DNA of 15,486 nucleotides from CAYHZL01 sp964361075 (lineage in GTDB: Bacteria > Bacteroidota > Ignavibacteria > UBA10030 > UBA8401): assembly GCA_964361075.1 (NCBI GenBank), contig CAYHZL010000077.1, positions 1 to 15,486 of the forward strand. The letters run 5' to 3'. Shown one piece after another: positions 6,998-14,110 of the stretch. Both the position numbers and the translations under genes were made by a program. Numbering within the stretch: position 1 is the stretch's first letter; every line of letters starts with the position of its first letter. Under the pieces are notes generated by a model. The model was given only the letters and a program-made list of their open reading frames with translations, had not been told where the DNA came from and ran no database searches.

Positions 6998-8293
6998 TTA
7001 AATTCGATACGCCTTCCGCAACAAAGTTGCAAAATGTACGATTTCCGTTTTCACATTGAACAGTGAACAGCCATATTCCATTTGTCCCATGCAACCGGGA
7101 TTGCCGGCAACAATATATTCTGCTTTTGTTTCTTTCACATTGCTCATTTTTCGTTCAAGCAATTTCATCGAATCTTCGTAGTGCGTAACATTGTAAATGC
7201 CTGCACTGCCGCAGCACCACGATGCTTCATGTAATTCAACAAGATCAATTCCGGGAATTGATTTCAATAATGCACGCGGCTCTGCACTTATCTTTTGTGC
7301 ATGGATAAGATGACACGCATCGTGGTACGCAACGCGGTGTAAAAATTCTTGTTCCGGTTTTATGTACTCGATAGAAAATAAAAATTCCGTCAGATCTTTT
7401 ACTTTAGACGAAAATAATTTTGCTTTCTCCGCATATTCCGCATCATGTTCAAGATAATGTCCGTACTCTTTCATCAACGCGCCGCAACCGGCAGAATTCA
7501 TCACAATGGCATCAAGATCGTATTGTAGAAAAACATCAATATTATGTTTCGCTAATCTTCGTGCCGTTTCAATATCACCGTTGTGCGCTTGCAGCGATCC
7601 GCAACATTCCTGATTTTTTGGAATAACAACTTCGCAATTATTGTGTAGCAACACTTGCACTGTATCATCATGAACACCTGTGTATGCTACATTCATAATG
7701 CAGCCGCTTAAAAATCCAACGCGGTATTTTGGTTTTTCTTTTGGTGAAATAATTTCTGGATGGGATTCGTCAAAAAATTTTATATCAATGCGCGGAGAAA
7801 GTTTTTGAATCTTTGCTAACTTCGGAGTGAAAAAATGAATCAAGCCGGATACATTCATAAACCATTCAAAACCGTGTTGCTGATAAATTCTCAACACGCG
7901 CGAAACAAATTTTAACAAACGCTTATGAGAAAGAATTCGAGTAAGAAATATTTTTTTCAAAATATTTTCTTTGAAACTTTCTTTCCCTTGCTGAAAAATT
8001 TGAGAACGAGCTGCTTCTACCAATGAACCATATTTCACTCCCGCAGGACATGCTGTTTCACATGCCTGACAATCGAGACAAAAATTCATCTCATCCACAA
8101 ATCGCGGTGTGATTTCTAATGTTCCTTCGGCAACAGATTTAATGAGGCGTATTCTTCCCCGTGGTGAAGAGCGTTCGTTTCCGGTTAATGAATATGTCGG
8201 ACAAGTTGGTAAACACAAACCACAGTGCATGCAGTTGGTGAGAACATCGTCATTGGGAATGTTAACGTCTGAAAAAAAACTTTTACTATTCAT
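6998..8293 (-). CDS. glcF: Glycolate oxidase iron-sulfur subunit (GlcF-like)
   Basis: 431 aa, close to the family length (about 400-430). Two ferredoxin-type [4Fe-4S] motifs lie at the N-terminus: C21-x2-C24-x2-C27-x3-C31 and C72-x2-C75-x2-C78-x3-C82, each followed by proline. Two cysteine-rich CCG domains follow, with C198, CCG at 230-232 and C270, then C327, CCG at 360-362 and C401; in this family these bind a further cluster or contact quinone. The subunit passes electrons from the flavoprotein (GlcD) to the membrane quinone pool during oxidation of glycolate to glyoxylate, or of lactate or another 2-hydroxyacid. It follows glcD after 27 bases on the same strand, so it is almost certainly co-transcribed. 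No SD is visible before the ATG. The exact substrate cannot be read from sequence. Confidence 0.9.
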   Translation of the reverse strand: MNSKSFFSDVNIPNDDVLTNCMHCGLCLPTCPTYSLTGNERSSPRGRIRLIKSVAEGTLEITPRFVDEMNFCLDCQACETACPAGVKYGSLVEAARSQIFQQGKESFKENILKKIFLTRILSHKRLLKFVSRVLRIYQQHGFEWFMNVSGLIHFFTPKLAKIQKLSPRIDIKFFDESHPEIISPKEKPKYRVGFLSGCIMNVAYTGVHDDTVQVLLHNNCEVVIPKNQECCGSLQAHNGDIETARRLAKHNIDVFLQYDLDAIVMNSAGCGALMKEYGHYLEHDAEYAEKAKLFSSKVKDLTEFLFSIEYIKPEQEFLHRVAYHDACHLIHAQKISAEPRALLKSIPGIDLVELHEASWCCGSAGIYNVTHYEDSMKLLERKMSNVKETKAEYIVAGNPGCMGQMEYGCSLFNVKTEIVHFATLLRKAYRI

Positions 8294-8320
8294 AGATATG
8301 GAATTCGCAGAGAAAAAAAA

Positions 8321-9703
8321 CTACAAAGTAAAAATTTTTGTTGGATTGAGAACTGAATTAGGATCAAGTGTTTTTTTCAATGCGCGCATGATCTCTATGG
8401 AAGTGTCGCCTGTAACAAGATGCAAATATTTTCGTTTTGCAAGTCCGGTTCCATGTTCGCCTGTAATGGTACCGCCAAGCCGTACCGACTCGGCAAATAT
8501 TTCTTCGTATGCTTTTTCAACACGATGAATTTCTTCTGTATCTCTTTCATCAGTCAAACACGTTGGATGTAAATTTCCGTCACCAAAATGCCCGAATGTT
8601 CCGATAAGCAGGTTGTATTTTTTTGCAGTCGCTTCTATAAAATCGAGCATTGCAGAAACTTCGCTGCGCGGTACGGGTACATCTTCCAAAATCGTTGTCG
8701 GCTTTGTGCGGGCAAGTGCAGAGAAAGCCGAACGGCGCGCAGTTTTTAATTTAATCGCTTCTTCTTCCGTTTGCGCAATTTTTATTTCAGAACTGTTATT
8801 TGCTTTGCAGACATCAACAACACGCTGCGCTTCTTCTTCCACCACTGCAGGATGTCCATCAACTTCAATGAGCAGCAAAGCATCAATTGTTGTAGGAAGT
8901 CCGATGTGCGTGAATTCTTCGACACATTTAATTGTGGTCGCGTCAAGATATTCCAATGTCGCAGGAATAATTTTATTCGCGATAATTGCAGAGACTGTGC
9001 GTGCTGCATCGCGCCGATTGTTGAAATACACAAGCATTGTTTTGCTTGTCTGTGGTTTGGGAACAAGCTTCAAAATTATTTTTGTGAAAATGCCAAGCGT
9101 TCCTTCAGAACCGATGAAGAAATCTTTCAGGTTATACCCCGCGACATCCTTCACAGTTTTTCCGCCGCAAAAAATAATTTCACCGGTCGGAAGAACAACT
9201 TCTAATCCCATTACATAATTTTTTGTTACACCATATTTCAATCCACGAAGTCCGCCGGAATTTTCTGCAACATTTCCGCCAATCGTACAAATATTCATAC
9301 TGCCCGGATCGGGCGGATAAAACAAACCTCTCTTCTCTACTTCGGTGTGCAATTGAGAAGTGATAACGCCGGGTTCAACAGTAGCGGTGAGATTTTCTTC
9401 ATCAATTTCTAAAATTGTATTCCAATGCGAAAGAACCATGACGATGCAATGTTCAACCGGCACGGAACCTCCGCTTAATCCCGTACCTGCGCCGCGTGTT
9501 ACAATTGCAAATTTTTCTTTGTTTGCAAGTTGTACCAATTCAGAAATTTGTTCCTTCGTAGTCGGACGTACTATTGCGCACGGAAGAACGGAGAGCAACG
9601 GCGTGCCGTCATACGAATGCACTATTTTGTCTTCTTGTGCATCAGAATAATTTTCTTCTCCGACAATTGACCGTACTGATGAGAGAGTGTTGGATGAAAT
9701 CAT
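8321..9703 (-). CDS. glcD: FAD-linked glycolate/2-hydroxyacid oxidase subunit (GlcD-like)
   Basis: 460 aa. The PCMH-type FAD-binding domain (~40-215) shows VTRGAGTGLSGGSVP (68-82), YPPDPGS (129-135), IGGNVAENSGGLRGLKYG (141-158) and GSEGTLGI (198-205). The FAD-oxidase C-terminal domain (~217-460) shows GHFGDGNLH (371-379), with the metal/substrate-site histidines typical of the family, GEHGTG (415-420) and the terminal LNPTKIF. It oxidises a 2-hydroxyacid, most likely glycolate or D-lactate, and hands electrons to the adjacent iron-sulfur subunit. E. coli also needs GlcE; no glcE is present here, so this is the two-subunit arrangement seen in bacteria such as Bacillus (YsfC/YsfD). D-lactate dehydrogenase is the main alternative. 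The start is supported by homology length only; the SD is weak. A nested palindrome lies immediately upstream. Confidence 0.9.
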   Translation of the reverse strand: MISSNTLSSVRSIVGEENYSDAQEDKIVHSYDGTPLLSVLPCAIVRPTTKEQISELVQLANKEKFAIVTRGAGTGLSGGSVPVEHCIVMVLSHWNTILEIDEENLTATVEPGVITSQLHTEVEKRGLFYPPDPGSMNICTIGGNVAENSGGLRGLKYGVTKNYVMGLEVVLPTGEIIFCGGKTVKDVAGYNLKDFFIGSEGTLGIFTKIILKLVPKPQTSKTMLVYFNNRRDAARTVSAIIANKIIPATLEYLDATTIKCVEEFTHIGLPTTIDALLLIEVDGHPAVVEEEAQRVVDVCKANNSSEIKIAQTEEEAIKLKTARRSAFSALARTKPTTILEDVPVPRSEVSAMLDFIEATAKKYNLLIGTFGHFGDGNLHPTCLTDERDTEEIHRVEKAYEEIFAESVRLGGTITGEHGTGLAKRKYLHLVTGDTSIEIMRALKKTLDPNSVLNPTKIFTL

Positions 9704-9764
9704 AAAGTGATAAAAATAAGAGATTAAGCCACAGATTCACAGAAGTTATGAAATATATATTTTT

Positions 9765-9948
9765 AGGACATCTCTAAAAACCTAAAAAAATTGTCATTGC
9801 GAGCCGTTCTTTGGCGAAGTTCCAACGGAATGCCTTCGGCACAATCTCGTTTTTTCTTTTTAATTGAAAGATTGTCCCGAAGGGATTCCTTCGGAACTTC
9901 GGTCGCTTCGCTCCCTCGCAATGACGACAATGTTTTTAGAGATGCCCT
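9765..9948. repeat. Middle layer: 184-bp element with 17-bp inverted ends
   Basis: AGGACATCTCTAAAAAC (9765-9781) and the reverse complement of 9932-9948 agree at 16 of 17 positions. Inside lie the GTCATTGCGAG ends of the inner element. It looks like a MITE whose centre either received, or always carried, the inner palindrome. Confidence 0.7.
9793..9925. repeat. Inner layer: palindromic element B, inverted relative of element A
   Basis: GTCATTGCGAG (9793-9803) and CTCGCAATGAC (9915-9925) are perfect ends of a 133-bp element. Its left half (GAGCCGTTCTTTGGCGAAG, then TTCCAACGGAATGCCTT) is the reverse complement of the right half of the element at 6875-6983, and its right half (GGTCGCTTCGCTCCCTCG) matches that element's left half. 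It carries an extra hairpin, CCGAAGG-GATT-CCTTCGG (9877-9894), absent from the other copy. It could terminate or protect the upstream mRNA, since transcription from the 868-aa gene runs towards it. Confidence 0.75.
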
Positions 9949-10004
9949 TTAAAAATTTAATCTGCGAATCTGTGGCTATGGTTTTTGCTTCTCGTAATGA
10001 ATAT

Positions 10005-12611
10005 TTATTTTACAAAAAGAATTTTCCGAGTTGCTGTAAACTTTCCTGCGTTCATTCTCGCAAAATATACGCCTGAGGCGTATCCGCCTTTGGCGGACAT
10101 TCCGGTGGAAACAGCATTTGCATTCCATTGAACTTTATACACGCCGGCATCTTTTTGTTCATTCACTATTTTCGCAACTTCTTTTCCCGACACATCAAAA
10201 ATAGAAAGCGAAATATATTCACGAGCCGCTACGTGTAATTCGAAATTTGTTGTAGGATTAAACGGGTTCGGATAATTCTGACTTAAGAAAAAGTTAGTTG
10301 GTACGGTGGCATCAACAAGTTTTACATTTACCGGAATACTTGGTTCAAGCTTGCGTTGGTACACTCCGTTGCCAAAAGTTGCGGCACGAAGACGGCGATC
10401 TAATTTTGATATTCCTACATCAAGCACCATGGAGTATGGCATTCCATCGAAAAATGTTTCCCAAGTCGTGCCGCCGTTTGTCGTTCGATACACACCTAAA
10501 TCCGTTCCGACATAAATATTGGACGGATATCCCGGATCAACACATACTGACTGTGTCGGCAAGTCCGGCAAGTTGGAAGAAATATCGCTCCACGTTTTAC
10601 CTGCGTCTGTAGATTTAAAAACATGCGATGTTCCATATCCAGAAAATGTTGCATACGCAATTTTATTATTCGTTGGATCAAACGTGAGATCGGTTGGATA
10701 CCGGTTTGGCAACGATGAAATTGTTTTCGTCCATGTTGATCCGCCATTTGTGGAATAAAATAATTCAAAGATTGGCGTTACACGTTGCCCCGTTCCGGCA
10801 ATCAACGTATCGGAACTTGTGTTGCTTACTGCAATGCACGAAATATTTGCACCGTTTAGCACAGTGTTATTATTTGTTGAAAACCACGAAGCGCCTCCGT
10901 TTGTAGATTTCATAATTTTTTTTGTGCCGGCATATAACACATTTGGATTAGACTGTGATAGAACAAATGGCGCAATAAAGTTTGATGAATCTGCAGTGCT
11001 GTTAAAAATATTTTTCCAGTTAACACCGCCATCTGTTGTTTTAGAAATATATAAATACACGTACTCTTCAAACATAACATTTTTGTTTGTAGGGTCAATC
11101 GCGCACCAGCCGCCATCGCCGCCGAACACTTTATTCCACGATGGCGCTCCTTGATACTTCACAGTCCCGTTATCTTGCAATCCCCCAAGAGCTATTAACG
11201 AATCCGTTGCTGCGTTATCAAATCCATTATAAAATTGTGTTGTAATAAATCCTCCATTGCGTCCGGAAAATGTTTCACCGCCATCGGTAGATTCAAACAC
11301 ACCACCATCAGTTCCAAAAAATATTCTATTCGGATTTTTGGGATCAAACATAATGGCATGATGGTCAGCGTGTGCGTAATAATCTGGACCTTCAGAACCA
11401 CCTGCAGGAAAAACACCTAAATTATTGGGATACCACCAATCAGACTTTTTAACAAGATAATTTCCGCCTGTCGTTGATTTATAAATATCCAGTCCCGCGG
11501 CTAAAACAAAATTCTCATTTGTTGGGTGAACAGCGCACACGTTATCATACCAACCTTGTCCATTCACATAATTTACAGAATCTTTTTTTTGCCAAGTTAC
11601 ACCTGCATTGGTTGTGCGAAATAATCCTTCAATTTTATGAGAGACAGCATTGGCAACGCTTGCATACACAACGGAATCTTTTGAAGGTGATATAGCGAGC
11701 GATGTGCGTCCAAAATCAGTTGTCGGCAATCCTCCGGTAAGTTTTGTAAATGTTCCCCCTCCGTTTGTTGATTTATATAATCCCGGATTAGGTGAAGTGT
11801 TACGCTGACCACATGCAACATATACAACTGTTGTATCAACAGGATTAAGAACAACATCCATCGCCATTAATGTATCATGCACACGAATAAATGTTGTGCC
11901 TGCATCGTACGAGCGATATGTTCCTTCGGATGTTGCGGCAAAAATTGTTTTTGTATTTTTTGGATTGATGACAACTTTTTGCACAGAACGAGTTTGATTG
12001 AAAAGCCATGTCAACCCAGTTTGCTGCCATGTTTTTCCTCTGTCCGTACTTTTAATAACGCCAAGTCCGTACGTTGAACGCGCGGCAGGAGTTCCGACTT
12101 GTCCCAAATTATATCCGCTGATTTCTCCGGTGCCAACATACATTTCATTTGCATTTACAGGATTGATTGCAATCGTACTTGCCGAAAGCAAATAAAATCC
12201 TGTGTTCACATATTCCCACGCTTTCGCTCCGATGCCTCCACTCGTTGAACGCCACAATCCGCCACTTGCCGAGCCTGCCCAAATAATATTTGTACTATCG
12301 GGATCTATCGCCAACGATAATACTCGTCCTCCAATATTGTCCGGACCAATTGATTCCCATTGACCGCTTGAAGATTTTTTATTGAATTGCGAGCGCATCA
12401 TTACTTTTTCGGTGTATTGTACGGCGCGCGTTAAACCTTCTGCAGAAATTGTATTATCCGGCAACGCACGCTGAGAATACCACCATTCGAATGCTTCATC
12501 GGCATGTCCTTCTTCTTTTTCTTTTTCTTTTTCAGTTTTGTTGTTTTGAAGAACAAAAAGAAATAGTATACAGAGAAGTGAAGCGGAGACTGCAAAAAAT
12601 ATTTTTTTCAT
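10005..12611 (-). CDS. Secreted BNR/Asp-box beta-propeller protein with type IX sorting domain
   Basis: 868 aa. The N-terminal hydrophobic stretch (residues 3-21) acts as a signal peptide or anchor and is followed by a charged TEKEKEKEE linker. About eleven Asp-box motifs (S/T-x-D/N-x-G-x-T/S-W/F) fall at roughly 188, 233, 280, 332, 378 (degenerate), 440, 524, 568, 619, 666 and 709, the pattern of sialidase/VPS10/xyloglucanase-type propellers, probably two in tandem. No catalytic residues of a known glycosidase were recognised, so a binding or hydrolase role is open. Residues ~777-868 (QNYPNPFNP to RKILFVK) are a T9SS sorting domain, placing the protein on or outside the outer membrane. Within it, codons 839-848 are two adjacent 15-bp palindromes, probably a repeat inserted in frame. 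The SD is weak; a 14-bp palindrome lies in the leader. It stands alone, with 301 bases before glcD. Confidence 0.9.
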   Translation of the reverse strand: MKKIFFAVSASLLCILFLFVLQNNKTEKEKEKEEGHADEAFEWWYSQRALPDNTISAEGLTRAVQYTEKVMMRSQFNKKSSSGQWESIGPDNIGGRVLSLAIDPDSTNIIWAGSASGGLWRSTSGGIGAKAWEYVNTGFYLLSASTIAINPVNANEMYVGTGEISGYNLGQVGTPAARSTYGLGVIKSTDRGKTWQQTGLTWLFNQTRSVQKVVINPKNTKTIFAATSEGTYRSYDAGTTFIRVHDTLMAMDVVLNPVDTTVVYVACGQRNTSPNPGLYKSTNGGGTFTKLTGGLPTTDFGRTSLAISPSKDSVVYASVANAVSHKIEGLFRTTNAGVTWQKKDSVNYVNGQGWYDNVCAVHPTNENFVLAAGLDIYKSTTGGNYLVKKSDWWYPNNLGVFPAGGSEGPDYYAHADHHAIMFDPKNPNRIFFGTDGGVFESTDGGETFSGRNGGFITTQFYNGFDNAATDSLIALGGLQDNGTVKYQGAPSWNKVFGGDGGWCAIDPTNKNVMFEEYVYLYISKTTDGGVNWKNIFNSTADSSNFIAPFVLSQSNPNVLYAGTKKIMKSTNGGASWFSTNNNTVLNGANISCIAVSNTSSDTLIAGTGQRVTPIFELFYSTNGGSTWTKTISSLPNRYPTDLTFDPTNNKIAYATFSGYGTSHVFKSTDAGKTWSDISSNLPDLPTQSVCVDPGYPSNIYVGTDLGVYRTTNGGTTWETFFDGMPYSMVLDVGISKLDRRLRAATFGNGVYQRKLEPSIPVNVKLVDATVPTNFFLSQNYPNPFNPTTNFELHVAAREYISLSIFDVSGKEVAKIVNEQKDAGVYKVQWNANAVSTGMSAKGGYASGVYFARMNAGKFTATRKILFVK
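10068..10097. repeat. Two adjacent 15-bp palindromes inside a coding sequence
   Basis: TACGCC-TGA-GGCGTA (10068-10082) and TCCGCC-TTT-GGCGGA (10083-10097) are each perfect 6-3-6 palindromes and abut with no gap. Together they are exactly ten codons (residues 839-848, SAKGGYASGV) of the 868-aa protein, in the sorting-domain strand where the window's other T9SS protein runs directly from FDASRF to ASGMYYY. The 30-base length preserves the frame. Confidence 0.8.
12515..12532. repeat. CTTTTT hexanucleotide repeat, three units, in coding sequence
   Basis: Three perfect CTTTTT units encode alternating Glu-Lys (EKEKEK) just after the signal segment of the 868-aa protein. Gain or loss of a six-base unit would change the linker by two residues without breaking the frame. 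Confidence 0.5.
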
Positions 12612-12634
12612 TGTATTTTTTAATCTATTATCAT

Positions 12635-12648
12635 CCGAAATATTTCGG
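12635..12648 (-). promoter_or_regulatory. Perfect 14-bp palindrome upstream of the 868-aa protein gene
   Basis: CCGAAATATTTCGG is self-complementary over all 14 bases and ends 24 bases before the start codon at 12611. It lies between the gene and a TATATT box at about 12674-12679, which suggests an operator or a short leader hairpin. No regulator can be named. Confidence 0.3.
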
Positions 12649-12772
12649 TGTTACCATGAACCACTTGTTGTAATATAACTGATTAATTTGGAAAACTCAT
12701 TACGACTAAAACAAATTTTTTCGTATCTTAAACCTCCAAGTAACAGTATTTAGTTGTCCTTTAAAAAACAGG

Positions 12773-12789
12773 AAACCTTCCGAAGGTTT
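12773..12789. repeat. AAACCTTC-C-GAAGGTTT palindrome followed by a T-run
   Basis: An 8-1-8 palindrome (in RNA, a 7-bp stem with a 3-base loop) runs directly into T12787-12792. It lies between divergent genes, so as a plus-strand terminator it has no gene to end, unless it acts in the leader of the homoserine dehydrogenase gene. A related copy is at 12838-12856. Confidence 0.5.
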
Positions 12790-12837
12790 TTTACTTAAAG
12801 TGCAATAATCCTTCTGAAATACGTTATTCAAAAAAAT

Positions 12838-12856
12838 ATAACCTTCGGAAGGTTAT
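12838..12856. repeat. ATAACCTTC-G-GAAGGTTAT palindrome, second copy
   Basis: A 9-1-9 palindrome shares the AACCTTCSGAAGGTT core with 12773-12789 but has no T-run. The central base is complementary to that of the first copy, so the two are inverted relative to each other, 48 bases apart. This is the same paired layout as other repeats in the window. Confidence 0.5.
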
Positions 12857-12885
12857 GTGAACCCGACTTTTTAAGATTCGACTAA

Positions 12886-13010
12886 TTAGTTCTCACTGAA
12901 AAAGTCAAGGATTGGTAGGACAGACATTCCTGTCTGTCAAAAATTTTACAAAAAACGTCAGACAAGAATGTCTGACCCACCGTGATTCTCACTTTTTCAG
13001 CGTGAACTAA
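12886..13010. repeat. Nested inverted-repeat element upstream of the homoserine dehydrogenase gene
   Basis: The outer ends, 12886-12905 and the reverse complement of 12991-13010, agree at 17 of 20 positions (TTAGTTC, three variable bases, CTGAAAAAGT). Inside are two cruciform units: GACAGACA-TTCC-TGTCTGTC (12919-12938) and GTCAGACA-AGAA-TGTCTGAC (12957-12976), inverted relative to each other and each flanked outward by a GGT-rich end. The element ends 26 bases before the homoserine dehydrogenase start codon. Confidence 0.7.
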
Positions 13011-13036
13011 TCACAAAATAAATTAAGAAATACACT

Positions 13037-14059
13037 ATGAACTACAAAATTGCTTTTATTGGATTCGGAGTTGTCGGTCAAGGATTTGCTGAATTGCTCC
13101 ACAAAAACAAAGTGCCGCTATTAAATAAATACGGATGCGAATTCACCGTTGTTTCTATTTGCGACGCATTGAAAGGTTCCATTCATAACGCTAACGGAAT
13201 TAATATCGAAGAAATATTGACAACAGTTCGCAACACAGGAAAAGTAAGCAATGAAAAATCGGACAGTCTTGAGATGATTCGTAAAACAAATGCAGACATT
13301 ATTATCGAAGTAAGTTATACAGATATTAAAACCGGACAGCCGGCACTCGATCACATCCGCACAGCATTACGTTTGAAGAAACATGTCGTTACAACAAACA
13401 AAGGTCCAATTGCATTGGCGTACCACGAATTAATTTCGCTTGCAAAAGAAAATAATGTTCAGCTTCAATTTGAAGGAACTGTAATGAGCGGAACTCCTGT
13501 GCTCAACACAATAAAGTATGGTTTAGCCGGTGCAACAATTCGTGAAATAAAAGGAATATTGAACGGCACAACAAATTTAATTCTTACGGAAATGGAAAAT
13601 GGTAAAAGTTATGCCGAAGCGCTTGCCCATGCACAGCAACTTGGCTATGCGGAAGCAAATCCTTCAGGAGATGTTGAAGGATTCGATACGTTAGCAAAAG
13701 TTCTTATTCTTAGCACGGTCGCGTTTGGCAAAACATTACAACCGAACGAAGTTCTCCGCAATGGAATTACAAATATTTCCGAAGCAGATATTGATGCAGC
13801 ACATGCAGAAGGAAAACGGTGGAAGCTGATAGGCAGTATTAAAAAAATTGGAGATACAATTTCTGCATCGGTGTCGCCGGAAAAAATTCCGTTCAGCGAT
13901 CCTTTAGCTCATGTTATGGGCGCGACAAATTCTATTACTATTATTTCTGATGAACTTGGTGCAACAAACATTACCGGAGCCGGTGCCGGAAAAACTGAAA
14001 CCGGTATTGCATTGCTTTCAGATTTGATTGACATTCACCGGCACAAAACAAATTCATAA
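13037..14059 (+). CDS. hom: Homoserine dehydrogenase, short form without ACT domain
   Basis: 340 aa. The N-terminal Rossmann fold has FIGFGVVGQG (G9-x-G11-x2-G14) for NAD(P). TTNKGPIAL (119-127) and EGTVMSGTPVLNTI (146-159) are family motifs, and GILNGTTNLIL (173-183) with GYAEANPSGDVEGFDTLAKV (203-222) covers the catalytic region, with E206, D212, D217 and K221 as the expected acidic and lysine residues. It reduces aspartate semialdehyde to homoserine, on the way to threonine and methionine. Many homoserine dehydrogenases have a C-terminal ACT domain of about 90 residues for threonine feedback; here the protein ends after the catalytic domain, so it is probably not threonine-inhibited by that route. 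The SD is weak. Tyrosine phenol-lyase begins 51 bases downstream on the same strand, so the two may share a transcript. Confidence 0.88.
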   Translation: MNYKIAFIGFGVVGQGFAELLHKNKVPLLNKYGCEFTVVSICDALKGSIHNANGINIEEILTTVRNTGKVSNEKSDSLEMIRKTNADIIIEVSYTDIKTGQPALDHIRTALRLKKHVVTTNKGPIALAYHELISLAKENNVQLQFEGTVMSGTPVLNTIKYGLAGATIREIKGILNGTTNLILTEMENGKSYAEALAHAQQLGYAEANPSGDVEGFDTLAKVLILSTVAFGKTLQPNEVLRNGITNISEADIDAAHAEGKRWKLIGSIKKIGDTISASVSPEKIPFSDPLAHVMGATNSITIISDELGATNITGAGAGKTETGIALLSDLIDIHRHKTNS

Positions 14060-14110
14060 ATTTTATACGCATACAATTATTTCATTCACATTAAAATTTT
14101 TGGAGTTCCT

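Larger units (their letters stand above)
9728..9976. repeat. Outer layer of nested palindrome (GCCACAGATTC repeat)
   Basis: GCCACAGATTCACAGA (9728-9743) is matched in reverse complement by 9961-9976 at 15 of 16 positions. The two arms enclose the GGRCATCTCTAAAAAC and GTCATTGCGAG inverted repeats, giving three concentric palindromes about 249 bp across. The region between the 868-aa protein gene and glcD holds nothing else. Confidence 0.7.

Noticed and set aside
8613..9218. 201-codon open frame on the plus strand, antisense to glcD
   Set aside because: Its composition is Ser/Ala/Val-rich with no recognisable motif, and it lies wholly inside a gene with clear FAD-domain motifs; it is a shadow frame.
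10819..11154. 111-codon plus-strand open frame within the BNR-propeller gene
   Set aside because: Antisense shadow of repeated Asp-box codons; no start signal and no family features.
12773..12976. Short CRISPR-like array from repeated palindromes
   Set aside because: The repeats differ in sequence, occur as inverted pairs and have no regular spacer length; no cas gene is present.
13967..14000. P-loop-like GAGAGKTETG in homoserine dehydrogenase, suggesting a nucleotide kinase
   Set aside because: It lies near the C-terminus, where homoserine dehydrogenases have a conserved glycine-rich G-x-GAG segment; all other motifs are those of the dehydrogenase.
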